A DNA stretch of 5,966 nucleotides from Candidatus Yanofskybacteria bacterium RIFOXYD1_FULL_42_10 (GCA_001795975.1 MGLG01000058.1:1-5966); one strand, 5' to 3'; positions 1-4,909 are shown, counted from the first letter of the stretch. The notes: generated from the sequence alone by a model not told the origin. A program made the numbers and translations.

Positions 1-1
1 C

Positions 2-742
2 TTGCAGTCGGAAAATGAGATAGCGCGGGCGCTTATCGCCGGCAAAGATTCGGCTCGGCTCGTTATTGACGATATCCAGCCGCTGGTATCTCTTGAAAAA
101 ATAAACAGCCTCGGCATCAAGAATCTTTTGGGCCGCGGAGAATCGGATTACGGCAAATCCAGCCCGTCAAGAATTACAAATATTAAGGTCGGCATTGCCA
201 AATATAACGGCCTTATCATAAAACCCGGAGAAGAATTTTCATTTAACCGATTTCTTGGCGGAGTTGACGCCGAAAACGGCTTTGAGCCGGAATTGGTAAT
301 TAAAGGCGGCGAATTGGTTAAAGAATACGGCGGAGGAATCTGCCAGGTTTCAACAACATTATTCAGGGCGGCGATTCTTTCCGGCTTGCCGATAACCGAG
401 AGAAAGCCTCATTCTTTTCCGGTTCAGCATTATAATCCCCAGGGATTTGACGCCACCATTTATCCGGGCGTAACGGATTTAAAATTCGTTAACAACACGC
501 CAAATTACATTCTCATTCAAAGCCGAGTTTCGGGAAGCAAAGTAATTTTTGAAATTTACGGCACGGATGACGGGAGAAAAATAACCATGGACGGCCCTCA
601 TCAATATGACCAAAAAGAAAACGGCTCAATGAAAGCGTATTTCGTCAGAAAAATTTCTTTTGCGAACGGCGCCGCCAAAGAAGAACGATTTGATTCGGTT
701 TATAAAGCTCCTATGCCCCTGGCAAGAAATCCGCTGGAATAA
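2..742 (+). CDS. VanW-domain protein, 3' part (5' end outside window)
   Basis: This is the last ~246 residues of a VanW family protein (Pfam VanW, PF04294). The frame is open to the window edge, so the TTG at position 2 is probably an internal codon, not the start. Counting from it, the VanW core runs from about residue 55 to 190. It contains the EEFSFN segment (~77-82), the hallmark GGGICQVSTT (110-119, with Cys114), and a KPHS...HYNPQGFDATIYPG stretch (~135-156). The last ~50 residues (VRKISFANG, then a Ser-Val-Tyr-Lys-Ala-Pro motif) resemble the short beta-rich, G5-like tail often found after VanW. Full-length relatives are usually larger, with an N-terminal membrane anchor and peptidoglycan-binding-like domains, which would lie upstream. 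The family is found in cell-envelope proteins and takes its name from vancomycin-resistance clusters; its biochemical activity is not established. I infer an extracytoplasmic location. The 84-nt gap to the next gene shows no clear terminator. Confidence 0.92.
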   Translation: MQSENEIARALIAGKDSARLVIDDIQPLVSLEKINSLGIKNLLGRGESDYGKSSPSRITNIKVGIAKYNGLIIKPGEEFSFNRFLGGVDAENGFEPELVIKGGELVKEYGGGICQVSTTLFRAAILSGLPITERKPHSFPVQHYNPQGFDATIYPGVTDLKFVNNTPNYILIQSRVSGSKVIFEIYGTDDGRKITMDGPHQYDQKENGSMKAYFVRKISFANGAAKEERFDSVYKAPMPLARNPLE

Positions 743-813
743 AATAATTACCGGCTTGTATTTTTCCCATAAGAAGTTTAGTGTCTTAAACAGATAAAAG
801 CTCGTTAACATTC

Positions 814-818
814 GGAGG
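814..818 (+). promoter_or_regulatory. Shine-Dalgarno site for the small membrane protein
   Basis: GGAGG lies 8 nt before the ATG at 827-829. It is a near-ideal Shine-Dalgarno site and fixes this start codon. It is one of the few strong ribosome binding sites in the window. Confidence 0.85.
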
Positions 819-826
819 AAGCCATA

Positions 827-1189
827 ATGAAAACATGGCCGATGGTTCTGATATTTTTGGCGCTTATGTTTTTTAACGGTCTTGGTGTTTTCGTTATGAA
901 TTGGCAGATAAAATATGTACCGGCCAAAATGTCGTTTAGGAATTTTTTAATTCTATACGGCCTTTTGATGGCTGTTTTTGTGGCGCCGATCAATGTCCTG
1001 TTTTATAGAATAGTTTACGAACATGGCGGACACAAAATCTGGACAGCGCGAGTGCTGGCTCAAATTTCAACATTCATCGCCGCCTACTTTTTAACCAAAT
1101 GGATGCTTGACGAAGTGCCGGCAAAAGGAAATTTTGTCGGCGCGATTCTTGCTTTCGTCGCCGGATTATTCACGATTTTCTGGCGTTGA
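827..1189 (+). CDS. Small four-helix membrane protein, DMT/SMR-like
   Basis: This 120-residue protein is almost entirely hydrophobic. Four transmembrane helices are predicted by eye at about residues 5-27, 38-60, 72-91 and 101-119, joined by short polar loops (WQIKYVPAKMS, YEHGGHKIW, DEVPAKGN). Size, helix count and the Gly-rich last helix (FVGAILAFVAG) resemble the drug/metabolite transporter superfamily and its small multidrug resistance branch. TM1 has an Asn (residue 18), not the Glu essential in EmrE-type pumps, so a proton-coupled drug exporter is not supported. It could instead be a half-size EamA-like protein or an unrelated four-helix protein. The start is fixed by a good Shine-Dalgarno site, and the gene is followed after 5 nt by a terminator hairpin. 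It lies 84 nt after the VanW gene on the same strand and may be co-transcribed with it. The gene is certain; the family assignment is tentative. Confidence 0.85.
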   Translation: MKTWPMVLIFLALMFFNGLGVFVMNWQIKYVPAKMSFRNFLILYGLLMAVFVAPINVLFYRIVYEHGGHKIWTARVLAQISTFIAAYFLTKWMLDEVPAKGNFVGAILAFVAGLFTIFWR

Positions 1190-1194
1190 AACCC

Positions 1195-1221
1195 CCGCCC
1201 CATCTCGGGCGGTTTTGTTTT
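1195..1221 (+). terminator. Rho-independent terminator after the small membrane protein
   Basis: CCGCCC (1195-1200) pairs perfectly with GGGCGG (1207-1212) around a 6-nt loop. It is followed directly by TTTTGTTTT (1213-1221). It sits just after the TGA stop at 1187-1189 and ends the plus-strand transcript before the oppositely oriented tRNA. Confidence 0.88.
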
Positions 1222-1247
1222 AACATATGGAACTTATTTTTATCAGA

Positions 1248-1273
1248 CCTCTTTCTCTTTTCTTTCTTTTCTT
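1248..1273. repeat. 26-nt pure pyrimidine tract with mirror symmetry
   Basis: Every base from 1248 to 1273 on the plus strand is C or T. Positions 1256-1272 read the same forwards and backwards (mirror repeat centred on 1264). Polypyrimidine mirror repeats can in principle form triplex DNA. No function can be assigned; it abuts the palindrome at 1268-1303. Confidence 0.55.
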
Positions 1274-1303
1274 AAATTTTAGCGTACGCTAAAATTTAAG
1301 AAA
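1268..1303. repeat. Perfect 36-bp palindrome
   Basis: The 18 bases on either side of the centre (between 1285 and 1286) are exact reverse complements. The core is AGCGTACGCT with AT-rich wings (TTTCTTAAATTT and its complement). As RNA it would form a 16-bp hairpin with a GTAC loop. Neither side is followed by a proper U-run: the minus-strand exit is purine-rich (AGAAAGAAAAGAG). It is therefore not a textbook terminator, although it lies ~70 nt downstream of the tRNA and could still end or process that transcript. A dyad operator or a small mobile palindrome are alternatives. Confidence 0.8.
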
Positions 1304-1373
1304 TTAAGAAATAATGAATAGTTTTGACATTTCCAACGAGAAGTTGACGCCATAGAGCGTCGCATGCTCTTCG

Positions 1374-1460
1374 TGGTGCCGAGGGTGGGATTTGAACCCA
1401 CACGCTCTTGCGAGCGTCAGCTCCTAAAGCTGATGAGTCTGCCAGTTCCTCCACCTCGGC
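1374..1460 (-). tRNA. tRNA-Leu (anticodon UAG)
   Basis: On the minus strand the gene starts GCCGAGG (1460-1454) and ends CCTCGGC, then discriminator A and an encoded CCA (1376-1374), giving a perfect 7-bp acceptor stem. The anticodon arm is TCAGC, loop TTTAGGA, GCTGA, so the anticodon is UAG, reading CUA and probably other CUN leucine codons. A long variable arm (CGCTC, loop GCAA, GAGCG) makes it class II, as expected for Leu. The T arm is GTGGG TTCAAAT CCCAC, and the D arm has the GG of the D loop and a 3-bp GAG/CTC stem. The 87-nt length is normal. It lies downstream of the pilin-cluster terminator, so it should be transcribed separately. Confidence 0.97.
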
Positions 1461-1486
1461 ATTATAAAACCGTTCTCTTTTCACTA

Positions 1487-1516
1487 ATAATATCTTAATT
1501 TCTTTCCAAAAAACAA
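1487..1516 (-). promoter_or_regulatory. Possible promoter for tRNA-Leu
   Basis: On the minus strand TATTAT (1492-1487) could be a -10 element. TTGTTT (1516-1511), 18 bp upstream, is a weak -35. This would start transcription about 20 nt before the mature tRNA. The -35 overlaps the 3' arm of the pilin-cluster terminator. A second TATAAT (1466-1461) touches the tRNA 5' end and is too close to serve it. Confidence 0.35.
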
Positions 1517-1546
1517 CCCCGCCTCTTTTGAGGGGCGGGGTTGTTT
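1508..1546 (-). terminator. Strong rho-independent terminator of the pilin cluster
   Basis: A 13-bp perfect stem is formed by 1511-1523 and 1534-1546. It is GC-rich in its upper half and is extended by a G-U and a C-G pair (1524/1533, 1525/1532) to a 6-nt loop. Read on the minus strand it leaves through TTGTTTTTT (ending at 1508). It begins 27 nt after the stop codon of the last pilin gene and closes the minus-strand cluster. The plus-strand exit (TTGTTTAAAA) is poorer, so it mainly serves the minus strand. Confidence 0.92.
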
Positions 1547-1573
1547 AAAATACTTAAGATTAAGCATATTCGC

Positions 1574-1942
1574 TTAATTGAAGAAAGTTCTTGTTACCAA
1601 CTTTGCCACCGTTTGCAAAATTACTCCGACACCAAGGACAACCGCGGCGCCGATTACTCCGTTCTTAATTCTATTTTTGGCCGTGGCAACCGCATCATCG
1701 TTTCCTCCCGCCGCCATCCAGGTAACGCCGCCCCAGATAATGAAGATAACAGCCAAAATTACGCCAACGACAATCAAAAATTTTGCTATCGTCTCAATGA
1801 TTGATTGAATTTCAGTCAAATCAATACCTGAATCCGCGCCTCCTATCGGAGGGGTCGGCTCATTCAATGCCAACGCAAAAACCGGCATTACCAATACCGA
1901 TAACAACAATACAGCGTATCCTAATTTTTTAATATCCATCAT
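1574..1942 (-). CDS. Two-helix secretion-type pilin subunit (TrbC/VirB2 or T4SS-pilin-like), third of three
   Basis: This 122-residue protein has an N-terminal signal sequence (residues 1-25, Lys5-Lys6 then hydrophobic, likely cleavage at ALA/LN) and a short acidic exposed segment (26-45). Two long hydrophobic helices follow at about 52-78 and 94-117. They are separated by a polar turn with the pattern AAGGNDDAVATAKNRIKNG. This architecture matches VirB2/TrbC-type pilins and the Patescibacteria T4SS_pilin family (PF18895). In those families the mature two-helix hairpin sits in the membrane and polymerises into a pilus or channel. It is strikingly similar to the upstream 120-aa protein (shared LAVIFII, KNGVIGAA, GVGVI.QT, and the R.FF end), suggesting a fairly recent duplication. 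Two in-frame ATGs (1942 and 1939) are both within reach of the strong ribosome binding site. It is the last gene before the terminator. Confidence 0.9.
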   Translation of the reverse strand: MMDIKKLGYAVLLLSVLVMPVFALALNEPTPPIGGADSGIDLTEIQSIIETIAKFLIVVGVILAVIFIIWGGVTWMAAGGNDDAVATAKNRIKNGVIGAAVVLGVGVILQTVAKLVTRTFFN

Positions 1943-1954
1943 AACCCACCTCCC
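1943..1954 (-). promoter_or_regulatory. Strong Shine-Dalgarno for the third pilin
   Basis: The minus strand reads GGGAGGTGGGTT directly before ATG at 1942. The GGAGG core (1953-1949) is 6 nt from the first ATG and 9 nt from the second. This contrasts with the two upstream pilin genes, which have no recognisable site. Confidence 0.8.
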
Positions 1955-2014
1955 TTCATTGCCCTCCGAAGCTTGATGCCAAGGAGAGTTACAATTAATA
2001 ACCTATTACCCAAA

Positions 2015-2377
2015 TTACCGGAAAAAGTCCCTATTAACCAGCACGGCTATTGTCTGAATGATTACCCCCACACCCATAACTATCGCGGCTCCAATAACGC
2101 CGTTCTTTAACATTGTCTGCGCCTCCCCCACTTTGGCGCTGTCCGAACCGGCATACATATATTTTACTCCCGCTAAAATTATAAAAATAACCGCCAAAAC
2201 CCCGCCAATTAGAATCAAAAAAACAGCAATAGTGTGAATAATAGCTTCCACCTCTCCCAGTGTTACCGGTATGCCTTCCGGCAACTCGCCATAAGCGGAG
2301 ACAAAATTAACCGCTCCGGCCAAAACCACAACTGCGACCGCCAAGACGCCAAGCATTATATTTTTTTTGTTTTTCAT
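2015..2377 (-). CDS. Two-helix secretion-type pilin subunit (TrbC/VirB2 or T4SS-pilin-like), second of three
   Basis: I place the start at ATG 2377, giving 120 residues (MKNKKN then a hydrophobic signal segment, likely cleaved near VSA, residue 28). The frame stays open to 2437, but the extra 20 residues would be translated from a low-complexity repeat array and would precede a normal signal peptide. A predicted promoter also ends 8 nt before ATG 2377. Mature features are a short acidic segment (GELPEGIPVTLGEVE), helix 1 at ~48-73, the turn YAGSDSAKVGEAQTMLKNG, and helix 2 at ~91-114, ending NRDFFR. This is the same fold as its neighbours and close to the 122-aa protein. It is a predicted inner-membrane pilin or channel subunit. 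No Shine-Dalgarno precedes the start. Confidence 0.88.
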   Translation of the reverse strand: MKNKKNIMLGVLAVAVVVLAGAVNFVSAYGELPEGIPVTLGEVEAIIHTIAVFLILIGGVLAVIFIILAGVKYMYAGSDSAKVGEAQTMLKNGVIGAAIVMGVGVIIQTIAVLVNRDFFR

Positions 2378-2384
2378 GAAATAA

Positions 2385-2412
2385 AATATATTGTTAATTG
2401 TTATCTTGTTAA
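2385..2412 (-). promoter_or_regulatory. Predicted sigma70-type promoter, leaderless, for the second pilin
   Basis: On the minus strand TTAACA (2412-2407; 5 of 6 to TTGACA) and TATATT (2390-2385; 5 of 6 to TATAAT) are 16 bp apart. The -10 ends 7 nt before ATG 2377, so transcription would start at or within about a base of the start codon. The absence of a Shine-Dalgarno fits this. The surrounding DNA is AT-rich and repetitive, so a chance match is possible. Confidence 0.5.
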
Positions 2413-2475
2413 TTGTTAAAATTTTAGCAACCAACAATTAGCAATATAGCAAGTTAACAAGCTAACAAGTTGAAT
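2391..2475. repeat. Head-to-head array of ~7-8 nt repeats
   Basis: On the plus strand 2391-2420 is made of four units of the type TTGTTAA (TTGTTAA, TTGTTATC, TTGTTAA, TTGTTAAA). After ATT (2421-2423), 2424-2468 holds six units of the complementary type TTAGCAA or TTAACAA (TTAGCAA, CCAACAA, TTAGCAA, TATAGCAA, GTTAACAA, GCTAACAA), then a decayed unit to 2475. The whole is a large imperfect inverted repeat. It fills almost all of the gap between the first and second pilin genes and contains the predicted promoter of the second. Confidence 0.75.
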
Positions 2476-2864
2476 CAATACGCGGTACAATCAAGGGGAA
2501 TAATCAAACTGTAATCGGCGCCTAACCCGTTGGCTATCGTAGCAATTATAGTATAAGTTCCTAAAATAACCAAGATACCCACCAGCCCGTAAGTAAAAGA
2601 ATTCTTCGCTTCTCCGAATTTTGTCGCATCGGCTCGAGCCAACATAAACTGAATGCCGTAATAAACTATCATTACTACGATAAATATCAACGCTACTCTT
2701 GTGAACCAGCAAACTAAACCGGTAATAATCCCGAACACGCTCTGGATGGTCAGGTCAACTCCAGGAAATTCGTCGCCGTCCACGGCCCGCGCCGTAAACG
2801 CGCCGAGCGAAACAAACCAGGAAACCACAACCATCGGTAAATTTTTTAAATTTATTTTTTCCAT
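2475..2864 (-). CDS. Two-helix secretion-type pilin subunit, divergent (T4SS-pilin-like), first of three
   Basis: This 129-residue protein has a signal sequence at 1-27 (MEKINLKNLP then VVVSWFVSL, probable cleavage at ARA/VDG). A short acidic segment (DGDEFPGVD) follows, then helix 1 at ~43-74. The polar turn is ARADATKFGEAKNSFTYG, helix 2 is at ~93-112, and an extra 17-residue tail ends DCTAY. The turn shares the (K)(V/F)GEA(K/Q) signature with the other pilins. The helices are more divergent and include a WF.R segment and Cys52 in helix 1; a second Cys (126) sits in the tail. It is probably a pilin paralogue with a distinct role, such as a minor or terminal subunit. There is no good Shine-Dalgarno (only AAGAG touching the ATG), but an extended -10 promoter sits 11 nt upstream. 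Confidence 0.88.
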   Translation of the reverse strand: MEKINLKNLPMVVVSWFVSLGAFTARAVDGDEFPGVDLTIQSVFGIITGLVCWFTRVALIFIVVMIVYYGIQFMLARADATKFGEAKNSFTYGLVGILVILGTYTIIATIANGLGADYSLIIPLDCTAY

Positions 2865-2875
2865 CTCTTATTCGT

Positions 2876-2884
2876 ATTATAGCA
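2876..2884 (-). promoter_or_regulatory. Extended -10 promoter for the first pilin
   Basis: The minus strand reads TGC TATAAT (2884-2876), a consensus -10 with the TGn extension that can replace a -35. No good -35 is visible at 17 bp. The start point would be ~2869, leaving only about 5 nt before ATG 2864, a nearly leaderless mRNA. It lies immediately after the T6 end of the palindromic element, so it can restart transcription right after that element. Confidence 0.6.
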
Positions 2885-2885
2885 C

Positions 2886-2998
2886 AAAAAAGTAGATAAA
2901 CCGTTCTGCGGGCACGACATAAATTCCTGCTGGAATTTTGTCTTTAACTCGTCCCGTCGGACTCCGTAAATCCCGCAGAACGGTTTATCTACTTTTTT
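2886..2998. repeat. 113-nt palindromic element: 27-bp perfect inverted repeat with a structured apex
   Basis: The arms 2886-2912 and 2972-2998 are exact reverse complements over 27 nt, starting A6-GTAG and ending CTAC-T6. The 59-nt apex holds its own structure. One hairpin is GACA + AAATTCC (2916-2919, 2921-2927) pairing with GGAATTT + TGTC (2932-2942) around a TGCT loop, with a single bulged T at 2920. A smaller one is GTCC/GGAC (2951-2954, 2959-2962). The A6 and T6 ends make it a plausible bidirectional terminator; on the minus strand it lies 31 nt after the 394-aa gene. The length and branched apex are unlike an ordinary terminator and suggest a MITE-, REP- or BIME-like repeat. No coding capacity is seen. 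Confidence 0.88.
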
Positions 2999-3029
2999 AA
3001 AAATTGCGCTTACTTGTTAAACTGACTTT

Positions 3030-4214
3030 TTACGGTGTTGGCGGAGCGCCAAGTTCCAAAATACTCTTAATCAGCGAGATAAATCCTGAACCGATTAAAA
3101 TAATTGCAAGACCGATGACGGCGTATTGAAGCATCTTTTTTGCTTCGGTCACCTTACCAATATCGCCCTTTGAAGTGAGGAATAAGATTCCAGAATAAAC
3201 AATCACAGCAACAGCGATGGGGATAGCGAGAGTGAAAATCCATTTGACAATTATGCTTACCAGCTCGGCGATGGTATTGGCTCCGCCCTGCAACGGATTG
3301 GGCACCTCAAAGGGATAATCTTTTGTCTCGCCGGTGGGACAAGGCTCCAGGGGCGGCGCGCCACAGTTGGTATTCCCCCCACCAGTACCGCCACCGATAG
3401 TTACAAGCTGATCACAAGCATAAGTTTGTTGTCTCATGCAACCGCTATCAAAAGAAGAACAATCTATTCCCGGACAACTATTATCATTAAGCGTTGCGCT
3501 GCATTTAAATTGTTTTTGATTCGTATTGGCGGTCAGAATAAAGCATCCAAATTTAAAATCCGAAGCGGGATTATTGCACTGGGTTTCTCTGATGGGCGTA
3601 CATCCCGTTGTCACACCGGCCGCTTGCGCATCAGCCGTGCATTGGGTATTTGAAACACAACTGCCATTACTGTCGGGATTCCCTTTACACCTGTAATACT
3701 CGTCAGCCGGGTCAATAAACCCGCACTGCATTGTATCCGCGCCGCGAGCTAAAAAATCTTTTTGAGTCCTCATGGCGTGGTAAGGTTGCAATAGGGAGCC
3801 AGGAGAACCCACGCTAACATTTAAAGTAAAAGGCACTTTTCCATCTTTATTACTGTCTTTTGCCTGTACATTAAAAACCGACGATTGATAACTTATTGTC
3901 CCTTCCGGCGGGGTAAGGTCTCCGCTACTCCATCCTTCATCATTTGAAAGTTTGACGGTCAATCCCAAATCTTTACAAGATGAAACATAGTCCGAATTCC
4001 ACGCCACAATAGCATTGACTTTAACTGTCATGCCCGCCGCTCCGCTTCCGGGAACAAGAGTAATGTTGGCGCTAAGACGAGAATCTAAAGATTGGTCAAA
4101 CGGATTGCGAAAACAATCTACAAAATTAGCATCTGCCCTTTTAACAGGAAAAAATAATAAACTGATAACAAATACCGCTACAAATATAATTTGGAAAATA
4201 ATTTTATTTTTCAT
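3030..4214 (-). CDS. Secreted Cys-rich protein with C-terminal two-helix pilin domain
   Basis: This 394-residue protein has an N-terminal signal peptide (1-29, ending ADA/N). A beta-rich Ig-like region (~48-140: ITLVPGSGAAGMTVKVNAIV ... FTLNVSV) comes next, then a Cys-rich region (~160-295) containing most of the 16 cysteines. A Gly-rich linker (GGGTGGGN) lies inside this part. A pilin-like C-terminal domain starts at ~312, with TM helix ~322-346, polar turn TSKGDIGKVTEAKKMLQ and TM helix ~364-387. The C-terminal module has the same layout and KV.EAK turn as the three small pilins, so this is a pilin carrying a large ectodomain. The odd Cys pairs suggest disulphide-stabilised exposed structure. 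A tip, adhesin or scaffold subunit is inferred. It starts 7 nt after the previous stop without a Shine-Dalgarno, so translation is probably coupled. Confidence 0.9.
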   Translation of the reverse strand: MKNKIIFQIIFVAVFVISLLFFPVKRADANFVDCFRNPFDQSLDSRLSANITLVPGSGAAGMTVKVNAIVAWNSDYVSSCKDLGLTVKLSNDEGWSSGDLTPPEGTISYQSSVFNVQAKDSNKDGKVPFTLNVSVGSPGSLLQPYHAMRTQKDFLARGADTMQCGFIDPADEYYRCKGNPDSNGSCVSNTQCTADAQAAGVTTGCTPIRETQCNNPASDFKFGCFILTANTNQKQFKCSATLNDNSCPGIDCSSFDSGCMRQQTYACDQLVTIGGGTGGGNTNCGAPPLEPCPTGETKDYPFEVPNPLQGGANTIAELVSIIVKWIFTLAIPIAVAVIVYSGILFLTSKGDIGKVTEAKKMLQYAVIGLAIILIGSGFISLIKSILELGAPPTP

Positions 4215-4221
4215 AATAACT

Positions 4222-4908
4222 TTATAGTGTCGGATTCCCCGGCAACTGACTCGGCGGAATTACCGTTCCGGCGGATTTTTTCTTGCGCCACAACCGCCAG
4301 GCATACCACCCGCCAAATGCCGCCCCTCCTCCAATTAAACTATAAATCAAAACGGTTGCCAATCCCGGAGGACCGCCGCCGGAAGAAGGAACCGTCGGCG
4401 CAACTGTCGGCGGAGGCGTTTGAAGCAATTTGCAATCGTTGCGGCAGGTCGTCGTGTCTTCTCCCGTATCGCTGTTGCAGATACCGTCATCGTTGCAGAA
4501 GGAACTTTGGCTTACAAATATGGAAACTAATTGCTTCCCCTGGCTGTCGTAAAAATTGACTTTCTGTCCGTCAGGAGCATAAGGAGCTTTAGCGGTGAGC
4601 TTGCCTTTTACAAATTTGATATTCCCGCCCTTGGGGTCAAATTGGAACACCGAAACAACTTGGTTTAACAAATTAACAACTTCTCCCCGATACGGGAATT
4701 GGGCGGTTATAGTTTCGGGAACAAATACCTCCGGAATCACATCATACTTAATCTCATAATCACGGTCAGCAAATAACTGACCGTTGTCATAGTACAAATA
4801 AAAAATATAGCTTGGATTAGGAAAATCAATTTGTTCTGCAGCCATAGCTATATAGCCCAGCCAAAAAGATATGATAATTATAAAAATTGTGTAAAAAAAT
4901 TTAGTCAT
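4222..4908 (-). CDS. Surface protein: secreted domain, small Cys motif, Pro-rich stalk, C-terminal membrane anchor
   Basis: I take ATG 4908 as the start (228 residues). The upstream in-frame extension to 4974 overlaps the previous gene and precedes an intact signal peptide (residues 1-24, MTKFFYTIFIIII ... AMAA/EQ). A ~110-residue beta-type extracellular domain follows. Next is a Cys motif at 138-159 (C-x5-C-x10-C-x3-C with Asp/Gly/Glu between, DDGIC...GED...NDC) of the calcium-loop-like kind seen in many Patescibacteria surface proteins. A Pro/Thr/Ser/Gly stalk (~164-182), a TM helix (~183-204) and a basic tail RLWRKKK (205-211) complete the anchor. The start lies 1 nt after the upstream TAA (TAAAATG), implying translational coupling. 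The exact family is not recognised. It probably acts at the cell surface with its cluster partners. Confidence 0.88.
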   Translation of the reverse strand: MTKFFYTIFIIIISFWLGYIAMAAEQIDFPNPSYIFYLYYDNGQLFADRDYEIKYDVIPEVFVPETITAQFPYRGEVVNLLNQVVSVFQFDPKGGNIKFVKGKLTAKAPYAPDGQKVNFYDSQGKQLVSIFVSQSSFCNDDGICNSDTGEDTTTCRNDCKLLQTPPPTVAPTVPSSGGGPPGLATVLIYSLIGGGAAFGGWYAWRLWRKKKSAGTVIPPSQLPGNPTL

Positions 4909-4909
4909 T

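Noticed and set aside
743..813. Promoter before the small membrane protein (TTGTAT at 756-761 with TAGTGT 17 bp later).
   Set aside because: The -10 matches poorly. The gene may simply be co-transcribed with the VanW gene.
1296..1484. Minus-strand 62-codon open frame covering the tRNA.
   Set aside because: It runs through tRNA-Leu and the trailer, so coding is excluded by the RNA gene.
2378..2437. Upstream in-frame start for the second pilin (140-aa version).
   Set aside because: The extra 20 residues come from the heptamer array and precede a normal signal peptide. The predicted promoter also lies inside the extension.
2886..2998. Integron attC site.
   Set aside because: It has inverted arms and an extrahelical base, but the arms are perfect, no GTTRRRY / RYYYAAC core pair is present, and no integrase or cassette-like gene order is seen.
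3426..4559. Plus-strand open frames opposite the Cys-rich pilin fusion and the surface protein (for example 3426-3653 and 4191-4559).
   Set aside because: They are antisense shadows: Arg/Ser-rich low-complexity translations, no ribosome binding sites and no domain signatures.
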